Shown here: positions 18,838 to 27,234 of the stretch, piece after piece
Layout of the letters: each line of letters starts with the position of its first letter
How positions within the stretch are numbered: the first letter of the stretch is position 1
Assembly: GCA_002341185.1 (NCBI GenBank)
Contig: DDNP01000026.1
Location: 71,733 to 135,732, forward strand
Length of the DNA stretch: 64,000 bases
DNA from: Candidatus Neomicrothrix sp. UBA2517
Lineage (GTDB): Bacteria; Actinomycetota; Acidimicrobiia; Acidimicrobiales; UBA8592
Direction: 5' to 3'
Made by a program: the position numbers and the translations under genes
Notes under the pieces: model-generated
The model's input: only the letters and a program-made list of their open reading frames with translations
Told to the model about the DNA's origin: nothing
Databases searched by the model: none

Positions 18838-18843
18838 TAAAAT
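18838..18843 (+). promoter_or_regulatory. -10-like box TAAAAT ahead of the truncated haemoglobin gene
   Basis: TAAAAT is followed by six bases and ATG 18850. A GGGAG a few bases upstream could instead act as a ribosome binding site on a longer transcript. Confidence 0.45.
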
Positions 18844-18849
18844 AGTTAT

Positions 18850-19248
18850 ATGAAAGTAACTTGGGTTGGTCGAGGCAATACGGTTTACGACCGTGTGGGA
18901 GGAAGCGAATGGTTCTACCAGCTCCTTGACTACTTTTATGAGGATGTAATCCGGAGAAATGAAATTCGTGATTTGTATCCAGACGATCTAACAGACTCAA
19001 AAAGAAATACTGCAGATTTTTTGATTCAATACTGGGGTGGCCCTTCTACTTACTCTGAACGGCGCGGGCATCCACGGTTACGGATGCGCCATGCGCCTTA
19101 TGTCATTGGTGATGAACAGAAGGAATCTTGGCTTGCGAGCATGCGATTTGCACTCAAAGAGATGAAGCCAAATAAAGAGATAGATGAAGCTATGTCAGAG
19201 TATTTCCTGATGGCGGCGAACCACATGAAGAACGATATAACCGATTGA
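18850..19248 (+). CDS. glbO: Group II truncated haemoglobin
   Basis: 132 residues of the 2-on-2 globin fold. The proximal histidine is in RMRHAPYVIG, and the characteristic group II segment YWGGPSTYSERRGHPRL precedes it, with Tyr and Trp residues expected to shape the haem pocket. The early ERVGG-like motif (DRVGGSEWFYQL) also fits. Group II globins bind oxygen or NO and are implicated in redox protection; the exact role here is not visible. Confidence 0.94.
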   Translation: MKVTWVGRGNTVYDRVGGSEWFYQLLDYFYEDVIRRNEIRDLYPDDLTDSKRNTADFLIQYWGGPSTYSERRGHPRLRMRHAPYVIGDEQKESWLASMRFALKEMKPNKEIDEAMSEYFLMAANHMKNDITD

Positions 19249-19282
19249 AGTGTTGAGTTTGAGAAGTAAACATTACACAAGC

Positions 19283-19288
19283 TAAACT
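19283..19288 (+). promoter_or_regulatory. -10-like box TAAACT of a leaderless start for the amidohydrolase
   Basis: TAAACT, then AGAAAG, then GTG 19295. Confidence 0.5.
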
Positions 19289-19294
19289 AGAAAG

Positions 19295-20485
19295 GTGGAT
19301 GAATTAGATTATGCTCCTTTTGATTGTGACAATCATTATTATGAAGCTGAAGATGCTTTCACACGTCATGTCCCAAGAGAATGGCAAAGGCGGTGCGTCC
19401 AGTGGTGCGAAATAAATGGGCGTAAGCATCACATAGTTGGCGGAAAGCTAAGTTTGGCAGTTGCAAATCCCACTTGGGACCCAATCGCCAAACCAGGAGC
19501 ACTCCACGACTATTTCAGAGGAAACCCTACTGGTAAATCACCCTTAGAAATGTTAAAGGACAGAGAGCGACTACCGAAAGAATATATCGACAAAGACGTG
19601 AGGTTGGATAAGATCGAGCAACAAGGTCTATGCGGAGTTTGGCTGTTCCCAACACTAGGTGTCCTCTATGAAGAACTACTCAAACATGATATTGATGCGG
19701 TAAAGGTTTTATTTAGATCCTTTAATCAGTGGTTGAATGAAGATTGGGGTTTCAATTATAAAAATACAATATTCGCAGCTCCTTATATAAGCTTATGTGA
19801 TGTTGATTTTGCCGTTGAAGAACTCAAGTCAGCACTTGATAACGGTGCGACTGTAATCTGCATGCGTCCTGCAGCGGTTCTCACTGTTGATGGCTATAAG
19901 TCCCCAGCTGACAGTATGTTCGACCCATTTTGGAACCTGCTAAATGAATCAGGTATTCCACTCGTTATTCACGCAGGTGATAGCGGCTATTCCTCTCAGG
20001 GCTATGCCGAGGATGGGTTTGGTGCAAATTTTGGCGGCGGAGCCTCGTATTCACCGTCGATAAAAGCATTTAATATAGAAAGAGCAGCGTTGGATTGGCT
20101 GATGACGATGTCGCTTCAAAAGATGTATGAGCGATTCCCAAATTTGCGAATAGTCTCCGTTGAGAACGGTTCGACTTTTTTACCTGACCTTTTCCGAAAA
20201 CTACCTCAGCAAAAGAATAAACTCATGGGGTGGTTCAAAGAAGACCCCTTAGACTTATTTAAGAAACATGTTTGGATAAATCCATTTTGGGAAGATGACC
20301 CTTACGAAGTTGCAGACCTGATGGGACCTGAAAGGGTAGTTTTTGGTTCTGATTGGCCTCATATAGAAGGAATGCCGGCACCACTTGACTACATCATGGA
20401 GATAAAAGAATTCACAAAAGAAGATCAAAAGTCCATACTGCTCGATAATGTCATTGCTCTCAATCAGCCACAATACGCTTCTTAA
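19295..20485 (+). CDS. Amidohydrolase family 2 (ACMSD-like metal-dependent hydrolase)
   Basis: 396 residues of the PF04909-type TIM barrel. Metal-binding signs are the N-terminal DxH at residues 12-14 (CDNHYY), LVIHAGDSGYS for the central histidine, and VFGSDWPHIEG for the late Asp. The family holds decarboxylases and hydrolases of aromatic or cyclic substrates; none can be assigned here. It ends by a four-base overlap with the convergent SDR gene. Confidence 0.86.
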   Translation: MDELDYAPFDCDNHYYEAEDAFTRHVPREWQRRCVQWCEINGRKHHIVGGKLSLAVANPTWDPIAKPGALHDYFRGNPTGKSPLEMLKDRERLPKEYIDKDVRLDKIEQQGLCGVWLFPTLGVLYEELLKHDIDAVKVLFRSFNQWLNEDWGFNYKNTIFAAPYISLCDVDFAVEELKSALDNGATVICMRPAAVLTVDGYKSPADSMFDPFWNLLNESGIPLVIHAGDSGYSSQGYAEDGFGANFGGGASYSPSIKAFNIERAALDWLMTMSLQKMYERFPNLRIVSVENGSTFLPDLFRKLPQQKNKLMGWFKEDPLDLFKKHVWINPFWEDDPYEVADLMGPERVVFGSDWPHIEGMPAPLDYIMEIKEFTKEDQKSILLDNVIALNQPQYAS

Positions 20486-21240
20486 CGACCGCCACTGACT
20501 GTTATCACTTCACCAGTCATCCAAGAGGATGCCTCAGAGCATAAGAATAGAACAGCTCCCGCTATATCCCTAGGCGTACCTAACCTTTCCAAAGGGACTC
20601 CGGTCTCTTTGGCGTATTGTGGCAATTCTTCAGGTTTTAGTTTCATGACTTTGAAGAAGATTTCGGTTGGTACGGCTCCGGAGGCTACAGCATTGCACCT
20701 TATATCGGGGCCTAATTCATGGGCCAGCGATGACGTAAGGACATTAACTCCGGCCTTAGCCGCTCCATAGTGTGAGTTGTTAGGTACAGCACCCCACGAG
20801 GATCTTGAAGAAATATTTATTATGGACCCACTCCGCATATTTCTGGCCGCTACTTGGCAGCCGACGAACACGGAAGTCAGAGTTAAAGCTATTGTCTCAT
20901 CCCAGTCTGTTCGGGGGAGGTCCCTAAGCGGAGATCGACCTGTGCTTCCTCCAACGTTATTAACCCAGATGTCAATTTTATTGAACTCTGCAATAGCTGA
21001 GTGCGCAAGAGACTCTACCTGCTCATCAATTGTCACATCGCACACTACAGGCAGTGCAGTGCCACCACTACCGTTTATTTGACTGGCTACTTGTTCAATA
21101 TCATTTCTTGTTCGTGAAGAGATCACTACCTTTGCTCCAGAATCAGAAAGAAGCTTTGCGATGCCCTCTCCGATCCCCTTACCGCTTCCAGTGATAACTG
21201 CAACTTTTCCAGAAAGATCAAAGAGTTTATCTACACTCAT
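20482..21240 (-). CDS. Short-chain dehydrogenase/reductase
   Basis: A classical SDR of 252 residues. The cofactor motif is TGSGKGIGEGIA, followed by NNVGG (the NNAG position), and the active site is S...Y-x3-K in NISSRSS to HYGAAKAG. It ends with a FabG-like TGEVITVSGGR. The ATG at 21240 is chosen over the in-frame TTG at 21258 because the box TACTAT sits at the right distance. Substrate unknown. Confidence 0.9.
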   Translation of the reverse strand: MSVDKLFDLSGKVAVITGSGKGIGEGIAKLLSDSGAKVVISSRTRNDIEQVASQINGSGGTALPVVCDVTIDEQVESLAHSAIAEFNKIDIWVNNVGGSTGRSPLRDLPRTDWDETIALTLTSVFVGCQVAARNMRSGSIINISSRSSWGAVPNNSHYGAAKAGVNVLTSSLAHELGPDIRCNAVASGAVPTEIFFKVMKLKPEELPQYAKETGVPLERLGTPRDIAGAVLFLCSEASSWMTGEVITVSGGR

Positions 21241-21246
21241 TTTCTT

Positions 21247-21252
21247 ATAGTA
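21247..21252 (-). promoter_or_regulatory. -10-like box TACTAT of a leaderless start for the SDR gene
   Basis: Minus-strand TACTAT, then AAGAAA, then ATG 21240. Confidence 0.5.
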
Positions 21253-21282
21253 ATCCAAATATGAGCAGTGATCACTTTGTGG

Positions 21283-21930
21283 CTAGTCGCAATGTTTGTG
21301 AGGAGACATTATTGCTACTGAGGTTCCTATAGATTGGTCGCGTGTTTTAATCGTTGTTATCTTTCGTCCGGCTTGCACAGCATCCTTTACAGGAGTACAT
21401 AATTCTCCAAGATATTTACTTGTTCTGTAAATATCTGATGAGACTAATGCAAGTCCCCAGAATGCTGGTTTGCCACCTTCTGTGCCTACGTCGGGTCCAA
21501 CTAATTCAAGTATCACATCACCCAGCCAAAAAAAAGATTGACGAGTTTGATTAGGTGCATTCCCGAATTTGCGAACCCCACTTAATGCTATCCCTACTTT
21601 ATTTAGCGAAGCTGTCGTTTTGCCAGGATTAGGAGTGCTAATGACTAAATGATCAATTCGATTTACTCGGTTTGGGTGGGCAGGTCTTTCGAGGACCGGC
21701 GAAATACTCTGTGGTGATTGAAATGTAAGCGAATCTACATTTCCGACGATTCCAGCGACGCTAATTGAAACTATTCCAACTGATGCCGGACTGTTGATGA
21801 AGTTTAATCTTGTATTTCCTATCAGGGTTGACTTGCCTAAGCCTTCATTACGAATGACAAAACCGATGTTTTCCCATCTAGTAGGGTCCTCACCTAAATT
21901 GATTTCTAAGAGCTGGTTCTTGCCTTCCAT
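21283..21930 (-). CDS. VOC (glyoxalase-like) superfamily protein
   Basis: 215 residues. The C-terminal half reads like a glyoxalase/bleomycin-resistance module: NRIDHLVISTPN starts the first beta-alpha-beta unit with its metal-type His, then FFWLGDVILELVGP with a Glu at the second ligand position, then FWGLALVSSDI. The N-terminal 80 residues may be a diverged second module (ENIGFVIRNEG). The exact reaction is not recognisable. Confidence 0.78.
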   Translation of the reverse strand: MEGKNQLLEINLGEDPTRWENIGFVIRNEGLGKSTLIGNTRLNFINSPASVGIVSISVAGIVGNVDSLTFQSPQSISPVLERPAHPNRVNRIDHLVISTPNPGKTTASLNKVGIALSGVRKFGNAPNQTRQSFFWLGDVILELVGPDVGTEGGKPAFWGLALVSSDIYRTSKYLGELCTPVKDAVQAGRKITTIKTRDQSIGTSVAIMSPHKHCD

Positions 21931-21936
21931 TCAACC

Positions 21937-21942
21937 AAAGTA
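21937..21942 (-). promoter_or_regulatory. -10-like box TACTTT of a leaderless start for the VOC gene
   Basis: Minus-strand TACTTT, then GGTTGA, then ATG 21930. Confidence 0.5.
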
Positions 21943-22017
21943 TCAGCATTAGCTCTTAATTCGGGTTTCCACTTCGCATCCACCAGATTGCAGGGGCAAA
22001 TTGAGAAACTAGTGATA

Positions 22018-23667
22018 ATGAGGGCTCAAAAATCACATCCGACGCTGACCTTAATGGCCACAGTCTTGGCAGCAGTGTTGGTTGTTGCAAATATTTCATC
22101 ACTAAACGTGGCTTTACCAGAGCTATCGAGAGAGTTGGGAGCAAGCCAATCTGATGTTCAGTGGATGGTTGATATTTACGCTTTTTTCTTAGCCTCACTT
22201 TTGTTGCCGGCAGGGGCTTTAGGGGATAAATTCGGTCGCAAATCAATACTACTTTTCGGAGTCGCTATCTTAGGTATTGCTAATCTGGCAACTTTGTTTA
22301 CGGAGCATTTAGACTTTGTAGAAGCTGATCCAGCAAAATTAATCATAGCATTCCGTGCCCTCAGCGGCATAGGAGCAGCGTTCATTTTTCCTGCTACATT
22401 ATCCACAATAACAACGACCCTACCTGCTGATAAGAAGGAACGCGGAGTCGCTATATGGACGGCATCTGTTTTCTTTGGTGGGTTATCAGGAGTTCTTCTT
22501 TCTGGTGCATTAATGGAGAATTACTCATGGGAATCGGTTTTCCTCGTTATGGGTAGTTTGTCAGCTTGTATATTCGTATTCTGCTGGGCTTTCCTCCCAA
22601 ATTCATCATCGCCAGACGAATCAAACCTTGACCCTGTTGGAGCGCTATTGTCTTTGTTAGCTATTGGGGGACTTGTTTTTGCCATTATGGAGGGCCCTAT
22701 AAAAGGCTGGGATTCGGAACTGATCCTCAGTTGTTTTATAGCGGGAGGAATTTCCCTTATAGCTTTTGTGGTTTGGGAATTAAAAACAAAGAAGCCTTTA
22801 ATAGACGTGCGTGTGTTCAAAGATCGATCTGTCCGTTCTGGTTCGTTCTCTTTGCTTGTGCAATTCACTGTTGCATTTGGCTTTTTCTTTGTTGCTGTGC
22901 AATTCCTTTCGTATGTCCTTGGGTATGGACCGCTTGATACCGGCTTGAGTTTCCTTCCAACAGCTCTTGGTCTTTTCCCTGCATCCCTAATAGCTATCCC
23001 CTTGACGAAGAAATTCGGATTTAGGTTTGTAGGATTTCTTGGCCTTTGTTTACTTTGTCTGTCTCTCTTCATTGGAACTCAACTTGAAGTTGATAGCAAT
23101 TTCGGAGACTTTGCACTAGTAGCTATTATTTACGGAACTGGTATCGGACTAGCCTCACCGCCTGCAACTGAGATACTCGTTTCGTCGCTACCATATGAAA
23201 AGCAAGGGGTAGCCTCTGCCTTGAACGATGTACTGCGAGAATTAGGTGCAGTTATTGGGATAGCAATAGCTGGATCAATGTTCAATAGCGGGTATCGGAA
23301 CTCAATCGATTCACTACAAGAGTTCCCTAGCGAAATCTTAGAACTAGTAAAACAAACCCCTGCAATAGCTCCCCAGTTAGCAGGTTCGTTAGAGGACTCA
23401 AAGAACAAGTTTCTCTATGAGGTAACTGTTTCGGTAGCAGAAGGGTGGAGTAATTCACTATGGGCATTATTCTATATCGTTGCTGGTGGAGCCCTTTGCT
23501 TTATTCTTTGGGCTCCAGGAAAGAATTCTAAAAGGGCAAAATCAAAAAAAGAGAGACCAGCTAAGGCGGGGTTACGGTACCGAGAAGTAACAACCTATAT
23601 TGAGATAGAAGGGGCTCGAAAGAAAGATCGGATAAGCGTTTCTCAGAGAAGGTATGACAAGCTGTAG
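22018..23667 (+). CDS. MFS transporter, DHA2 (EmrB/QacA) type with 14 predicted membrane segments
   Basis: About 549 residues from ATG 22018; an in-frame start at 21988 is possible. Family marks are NISSLNVALPELSRELGAS with DVQWMVDIYAF (the drug:proton antiporter-2 opening) and GALGDKFGRKSILLFG after segment 2. Length and the number of hydrophobic stretches fit 14 segments. A basic cytoplasmic tail of roughly 45 residues follows the last helix and runs into the next small gene. The exported substrate is unknown. Confidence 0.88.
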   Translation: MRAQKSHPTLTLMATVLAAVLVVANISSLNVALPELSRELGASQSDVQWMVDIYAFFLASLLLPAGALGDKFGRKSILLFGVAILGIANLATLFTEHLDFVEADPAKLIIAFRALSGIGAAFIFPATLSTITTTLPADKKERGVAIWTASVFFGGLSGVLLSGALMENYSWESVFLVMGSLSACIFVFCWAFLPNSSSPDESNLDPVGALLSLLAIGGLVFAIMEGPIKGWDSELILSCFIAGGISLIAFVVWELKTKKPLIDVRVFKDRSVRSGSFSLLVQFTVAFGFFFVAVQFLSYVLGYGPLDTGLSFLPTALGLFPASLIAIPLTKKFGFRFVGFLGLCLLCLSLFIGTQLEVDSNFGDFALVAIIYGTGIGLASPPATEILVSSLPYEKQGVASALNDVLRELGAVIGIAIAGSMFNSGYRNSIDSLQEFPSEILELVKQTPAIAPQLAGSLEDSKNKFLYEVTVSVAEGWSNSLWALFYIVAGGALCFILWAPGKNSKRAKSKKERPAKAGLRYREVTTYIEIEGARKKDRISVSQRRYDKL

Positions 23668-23670
23668 AGT
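23665..23670 (+). promoter_or_regulatory. -10-like box TAGAGT ahead of the small membrane protein
   Basis: TAGAGT lies seven bases before ATG 23678, one base off the usual spacing here. Confidence 0.3.
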
Positions 23671-23677
23671 TACTTGT

Positions 23678-23875
23678 ATGTCCAATTCAAAGCCTTCAAA
23701 TCTGGGTTGTTTGGTTTATCCGCTCTCTGGGTTAGGCGGATTTTTAGTATCTCTTATGTTATTTGCATCGATAGGTTTTTCTGCTGGTTCCTCGTTATGG
23801 CTAGCTTTGGTTGGGGGCATTCTAGGGTTCCTTGTTGCTTTGCTGGTTATGAGGTCTGATAAGCTTGGCACTTAG
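23678..23875 (+). CDS. Small membrane protein of unknown function
   Basis: 65 residues from ATG 23678, or 73 from ATG 23654, which would overlap the transporter end. It has a Gly-rich hydrophobic N-terminal part (PLSGLGGFLVSLMLFASIGF) and a second helix (WLALVGGILGFLVALLVM), i.e. two close membrane segments with GxxxG-like spacing. It lies between the DHA2 transporter and thiN. I do not recognise a family. A competing frame at 23674-23859 lacks this pattern. Confidence 0.6.
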   Translation: MSNSKPSNLGCLVYPLSGLGGFLVSLMLFASIGFSAGSSLWLALVGGILGFLVALLVMRSDKLGT

Positions 23876-23898
23876 TTAGTTTTAGGTGCTCAAACAAA

Positions 23899-24537
23899 AT
23901 GGTCAAAAATGCTTTAATTATCACTGGGGGACCCTGCGCTAATAAGGAAGTGTTAACTCACTTACCAGACATTGATTTGGTTATCGCTGCGGATTCGGGT
24001 TTTGATAATGCTTTATCTCTAGGAATTACACCTGATCTAGTCATCGGTGACTTAGATTCTATTTCGGCGTCAAGTTTGGACCTTATAGAAAAGCACTCAA
24101 TCCAGTTGATTTCATATCCCCAAGATAAGGACAAATCTGATCTCGAATTGACGTTGATGCATGCAAGCAAAAACTGCGGGTCGATCACGATTCTTGATTC
24201 AGGAAGCGGGAGAATAGATCATCTATTGGGCTTATTTGCCGCTATGACTTCCGAGGCAACTGCCAAGTTATCATGCGATGCTTTTGTATCAACTTCCTAC
24301 ATAAAGGTTGTAAGGGACTGTTATAGGGTGAAACCGGCAGCTAATAAATTAGTCTCAGTCTTTCCATTTGCGGGGGAAGCAAAAGGAGTGTGTCTATCAG
24401 GGTTTCGATGGGATCTTGATAACGAGACTATAAGCTCTGGTTCGACTCTTGGATTGAGCAACGAAATCGTGGCTTCTTTCGGTGAGATTTCCCTTCAAGA
24501 TGGCATCTTGTTAGTCATTCAGCCGGACATATTCTAA
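23899..24537 (+). CDS. thiN: Thiamine pyrophosphokinase
   Basis: Transfers pyrophosphate from ATP to thiamine, giving the cofactor used by enzymes such as MenD. 212 residues, with VIAADSGFDNAL, VIGDLDSIS, the catalytic DKDKSDLELTL and GSGRIDHLLG. It overlaps the convergent ABC ATPase by four bases. No thiamine riboswitch is recognisable upstream. Confidence 0.94.
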   Translation: MVKNALIITGGPCANKEVLTHLPDIDLVIAADSGFDNALSLGITPDLVIGDLDSISASSLDLIEKHSIQLISYPQDKDKSDLELTLMHASKNCGSITILDSGSGRIDHLLGLFAAMTSEATAKLSCDAFVSTSYIKVVRDCYRVKPAANKLVSVFPFAGEAKGVCLSGFRWDLDNETISSGSTLGLSNEIVASFGEISLQDGILLVIQPDIF

Positions 24538-25328
24538 TTAGTTTTTCCTTGCGCACTCCAACGACCATTAAATTCTCTTATCTCTAGATGGATGCCAAAA
24601 CATTTAGAAAGGTTATCTGTATTTAATATTTCAGAGATAGGACCAGAGGCAATAGGTGAACCATTCTTCATAAATAAGATATGGCTGAAACCTGAAGGTA
24701 TTTCCTCTACGTGATGCGTAACCATGACTATCGGAGGCGCATGGCTATCGGATGTCAAAGCCGATAATGAATTAATAAGCTCTTCTCTTCCAGGGAGATC
24801 TAGTCCTGATGCCGGTTCATCAAGTAGAAGAAGTTCAGGGTCACTCATAAGGCTCCTAGCGAGAAGTGCTCTTTGCTTTTCACCTGACGATAAGGTTCCG
24901 AACTTTTGTTTTGCAAGGTGGTTTACTCCAACTGCTTTCATGTGGGCATTAGCCTTTGCTCTATCTTCATTTGTATAGGTATGCCACCACGGTTCAAGGG
25001 CCCCGTATTTCGCAGTCATAACGACAACTTCAGTTTCTAAATCTGGGCGAAGTAGCTGAGAAATCCCATGTCCAGTAAACCCCACTAAATGTCTAATTTT
25101 TCTTATATCCGTCTTGCCCAGGGTTTTGCCAAGTACAGATACAACTCCAGAACTAGGATGTTCAAAAAGTGATGCTATTCGGAGAAGCGAGGTTTTGCCA
25201 CAACCATTTGGACCAAGAACTACCCAATTTTCCCCTGATTGAACTTGGAAATTTATACTGTCCAAAATAGCCTTGTTCTCGCGTCTAAGAGTGACATCGG
25301 ATAGTTTCAAAATGGTTTTAGGAATCAT
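24534..25328 (-). CDS. ABC transporter ATP-binding protein (single domain)
   Basis: 264 residues with a complete nucleotide-binding domain: Walker A VLGPNGCGKTS, signature LSSGEKQRALLARS, Walker B ELLLLDEPASGLDL and H-loop MVTHHVEEI. No membrane part is present. It overlaps the end of the upstream exporter gene by 11 bases, so it is in the same transcript, but the exporter already has its own ATPase domains. It may serve a permease elsewhere or a soluble ModF/YlmA-like role. Confidence 0.9.
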   Translation of the reverse strand: MIPKTILKLSDVTLRRENKAILDSINFQVQSGENWVVLGPNGCGKTSLLRIASLFEHPSSGVVSVLGKTLGKTDIRKIRHLVGFTGHGISQLLRPDLETEVVVMTAKYGALEPWWHTYTNEDRAKANAHMKAVGVNHLAKQKFGTLSSGEKQRALLARSLMSDPELLLLDEPASGLDLPGREELINSLSALTSDSHAPPIVMVTHHVEEIPSGFSHILFMKNGSPIASGPISEILNTDNLSKCFGIHLEIREFNGRWSAQGKTN

Positions 25329-27234
25329 GAGACTGAAACGATTTCTGCCATTGTGAATGCATTTGTGAATATGATCCCTTTAAGTTTATGAGCTCTTCAT
25401 GGCTTCCGCTTTCGATGATACTTCCGTTATCCACGACTAAAATTCTGTCGGCTCGCATGACGGTTGCCAATCGGTGGGCGACGATAATAGCTGACCTGCC
25501 ATTTAATATTGCGTCTAATGCATCTTCTACTTGACTCTCAGACTGCAAATCAAGGTTAGAAGTAGCTTCATCCAATACTAGAACACGGGGTTTGGATAAA
25601 AATGCTCGGGCTATCGCAATTAACTGCCTCTCACCAGCACTGAGTGATGCACCACGCTCATGGATAACAGTGTTAATGCCATCAGGAAGTGAATTTACCA
25701 TTGGCATAAGCCCTGAAGCCTCAAGTGCTTTGATTATTTCAGTATCTGATGCCTCAGGTTTAGAGAATCCTACATTTTCCCTTATAGATCCAGCAAATAA
25801 AAATGGTTCCTGCGGAACGACTCCTATTTGTTCACGAAGTGATTTAAGTCCGGCATTACGAATATTAAATCCATCTATTGTGACTTTTCCGCTGGAAGGG
25901 TCATAGAACCGTGTGGCAAGTTTAGCGATAGTTGACTTTCCCCCTCCTGTCGGACCGACAACCGCAACAGTCTCTCCAGGTTCAATCTTCAAATTTATAT
26001 TTTTCAGAACTGGGGTACCCTTAACGTAAGAGAAGTCAACATTCTCAAACACAATTTCACCGTGTATTTCAGGTAGAGGTTGCGCCGAAGGGTTTTCGGG
26101 GACAGAAGGAGATGTTCCAAGTAAATCTCTTAATTTAGATACTGCAGCTTGCCCTTGTTGATAGCCGTTATAGAGTTGGGTCAATGTTTGTATCGGTGTA
26201 AAAAAAGCCCCCAAATACAATAAGAAAGCCGTCAATTCGCCTATTTCAAGCTCGCCTTTCACCACCATACGTCCACCGATTATGAGAACTAGAGCTCTTC
26301 CGAAGATCGCTATGGCTTCTGTCCCTGGAGTATAAACGGATGCAGCTTTAACAGCATCTAAATTTGCCTCCTTATGCTCTCCTACGATATTTATATGACG
26401 AACTACATTATGTTCTCTTCGGTTATGAGCTGTAATAACTCGTATGCCGGCCAAACTTTCTTGGAGGTCTGATAAGACTTCACTTATCCTATTTCGAACT
26501 ATTCTGTAAGCGTTAGATGATCGACTTCGGAACCACTGACTTAAAAGAACTGTTATAGGTATAACAGCTATAAGTGTAATTAGTGCAAGCTTTAAATTGA
26601 GGAAAAGCAAAACAATTGTGATTACTATGACAGTTAGACCTTGTACTGCAAAATTCACTAAACCTTCCTGGAATAGTTGAGATAAAGCCTCAATATCGCT
26701 GGTCATTCGAGTCATCAGAACGCCTGCCTTCTCGTTTGTGTAAAAGTCAAGTGATTGTCTTTGTAGATGGCTGAAGACTTTAACGCGTAAATCTTTCATT
26801 AATCCTTCGCCCAATGAACCGGTATACCTGATCCGGTACCATGCGCTGAGTGAATGAAGCAAAATACTGCAAAGGTAGATTGATGACACTATGACAAGAA
26901 CACCTTTGTTTTTCTCAACAACCCCTTCATCGATTCCGAATTTCGTTAGTAAAGGCCCAGCCTGGAGAAGAATACTTTCGCCTATCACCAGCATCATTGC
27001 GAAAGCTAACTTCCACTTATGAGTTCCTAGGAAACTACGTAATGTGAACGCGTCTTCGGCCTGTACGAAATATTTAAAATCTAGAGGCTGAGGATCATGA
27101 AATGGCTCCTGATCTAGGACGCGCTTTACTTCATCCTGGAGATGGCCAGGGACGCCAGCATGAGGAAGCCCTGCATCTCGTGACGAGGTAACAGAATTAG
27201 CTCCTCCAAAGCCAATCGGTGGGCCGAATCCCAT
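25318..27234 (-). CDS. ABC exporter half-transporter, subunit with the consensus ATP site
   Basis: 638 residues: an N-terminal cytoplasmic extension (about 80), a type IV (ABCB-like) membrane domain to about 370, then an ATPase domain. Walker A is VVGPTGGGKST (near 425), signature LSAGERQLIAIARA, Walker B VLVLDEATSNLDL with the catalytic Glu, and H-loop VAHRLATV with its His. It starts by a TAATG overlap with the 614-residue subunit, which has a degenerate ATPase; the two most likely form a heterodimeric exporter of the TmrAB/BmrCD kind. Substrate unknown. Confidence 0.92.
   Translation of the reverse strand: MGFGPPIGFGGANSVTSSRDAGLPHAGVPGHLQDEVKRVLDQEPFHDPQPLDFKYFVQAEDAFTLRSFLGTHKWKLAFAMMLVIGESILLQAGPLLTKFGIDEGVVEKNKGVLVIVSSIYLCSILLHSLSAWYRIRYTGSLGEGLMKDLRVKVFSHLQRQSLDFYTNEKAGVLMTRMTSDIEALSQLFQEGLVNFAVQGLTVIVITIVLLFLNLKLALITLIAVIPITVLLSQWFRSRSSNAYRIVRNRISEVLSDLQESLAGIRVITAHNRREHNVVRHINIVGEHKEANLDAVKAASVYTPGTEAIAIFGRALVLIIGGRMVVKGELEIGELTAFLLYLGAFFTPIQTLTQLYNGYQQGQAAVSKLRDLLGTSPSVPENPSAQPLPEIHGEIVFENVDFSYVKGTPVLKNINLKIEPGETVAVVGPTGGGKSTIAKLATRFYDPSSGKVTIDGFNIRNAGLKSLREQIGVVPQEPFLFAGSIRENVGFSKPEASDTEIIKALEASGLMPMVNSLPDGINTVIHERGASLSAGERQLIAIARAFLSKPRVLVLDEATSNLDLQSESQVEDALDAILNGRSAIIVAHRLATVMRADRILVVDNGSIIESGSHEELINLKGSYSQMHSQWQKSFQSHDS

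Noticed and set aside
22521..23072. Antisense open frame of 183 codons inside the DHA2 transporter gene
   Set aside because: Composition is what the reverse complement of membrane-helix codons gives; no start signal and the sense gene is clear.
23674..23859. Alternative frame to the small membrane protein at 23678
   Set aside because: Less even hydrophobic pattern, many Cys/Trp, and no start signal.
23876..23898. TPP riboswitch ahead of thiN
   Set aside because: The gap is far too short, and no conserved TPP-riboswitch core (CTGAGA) is seen close upstream.
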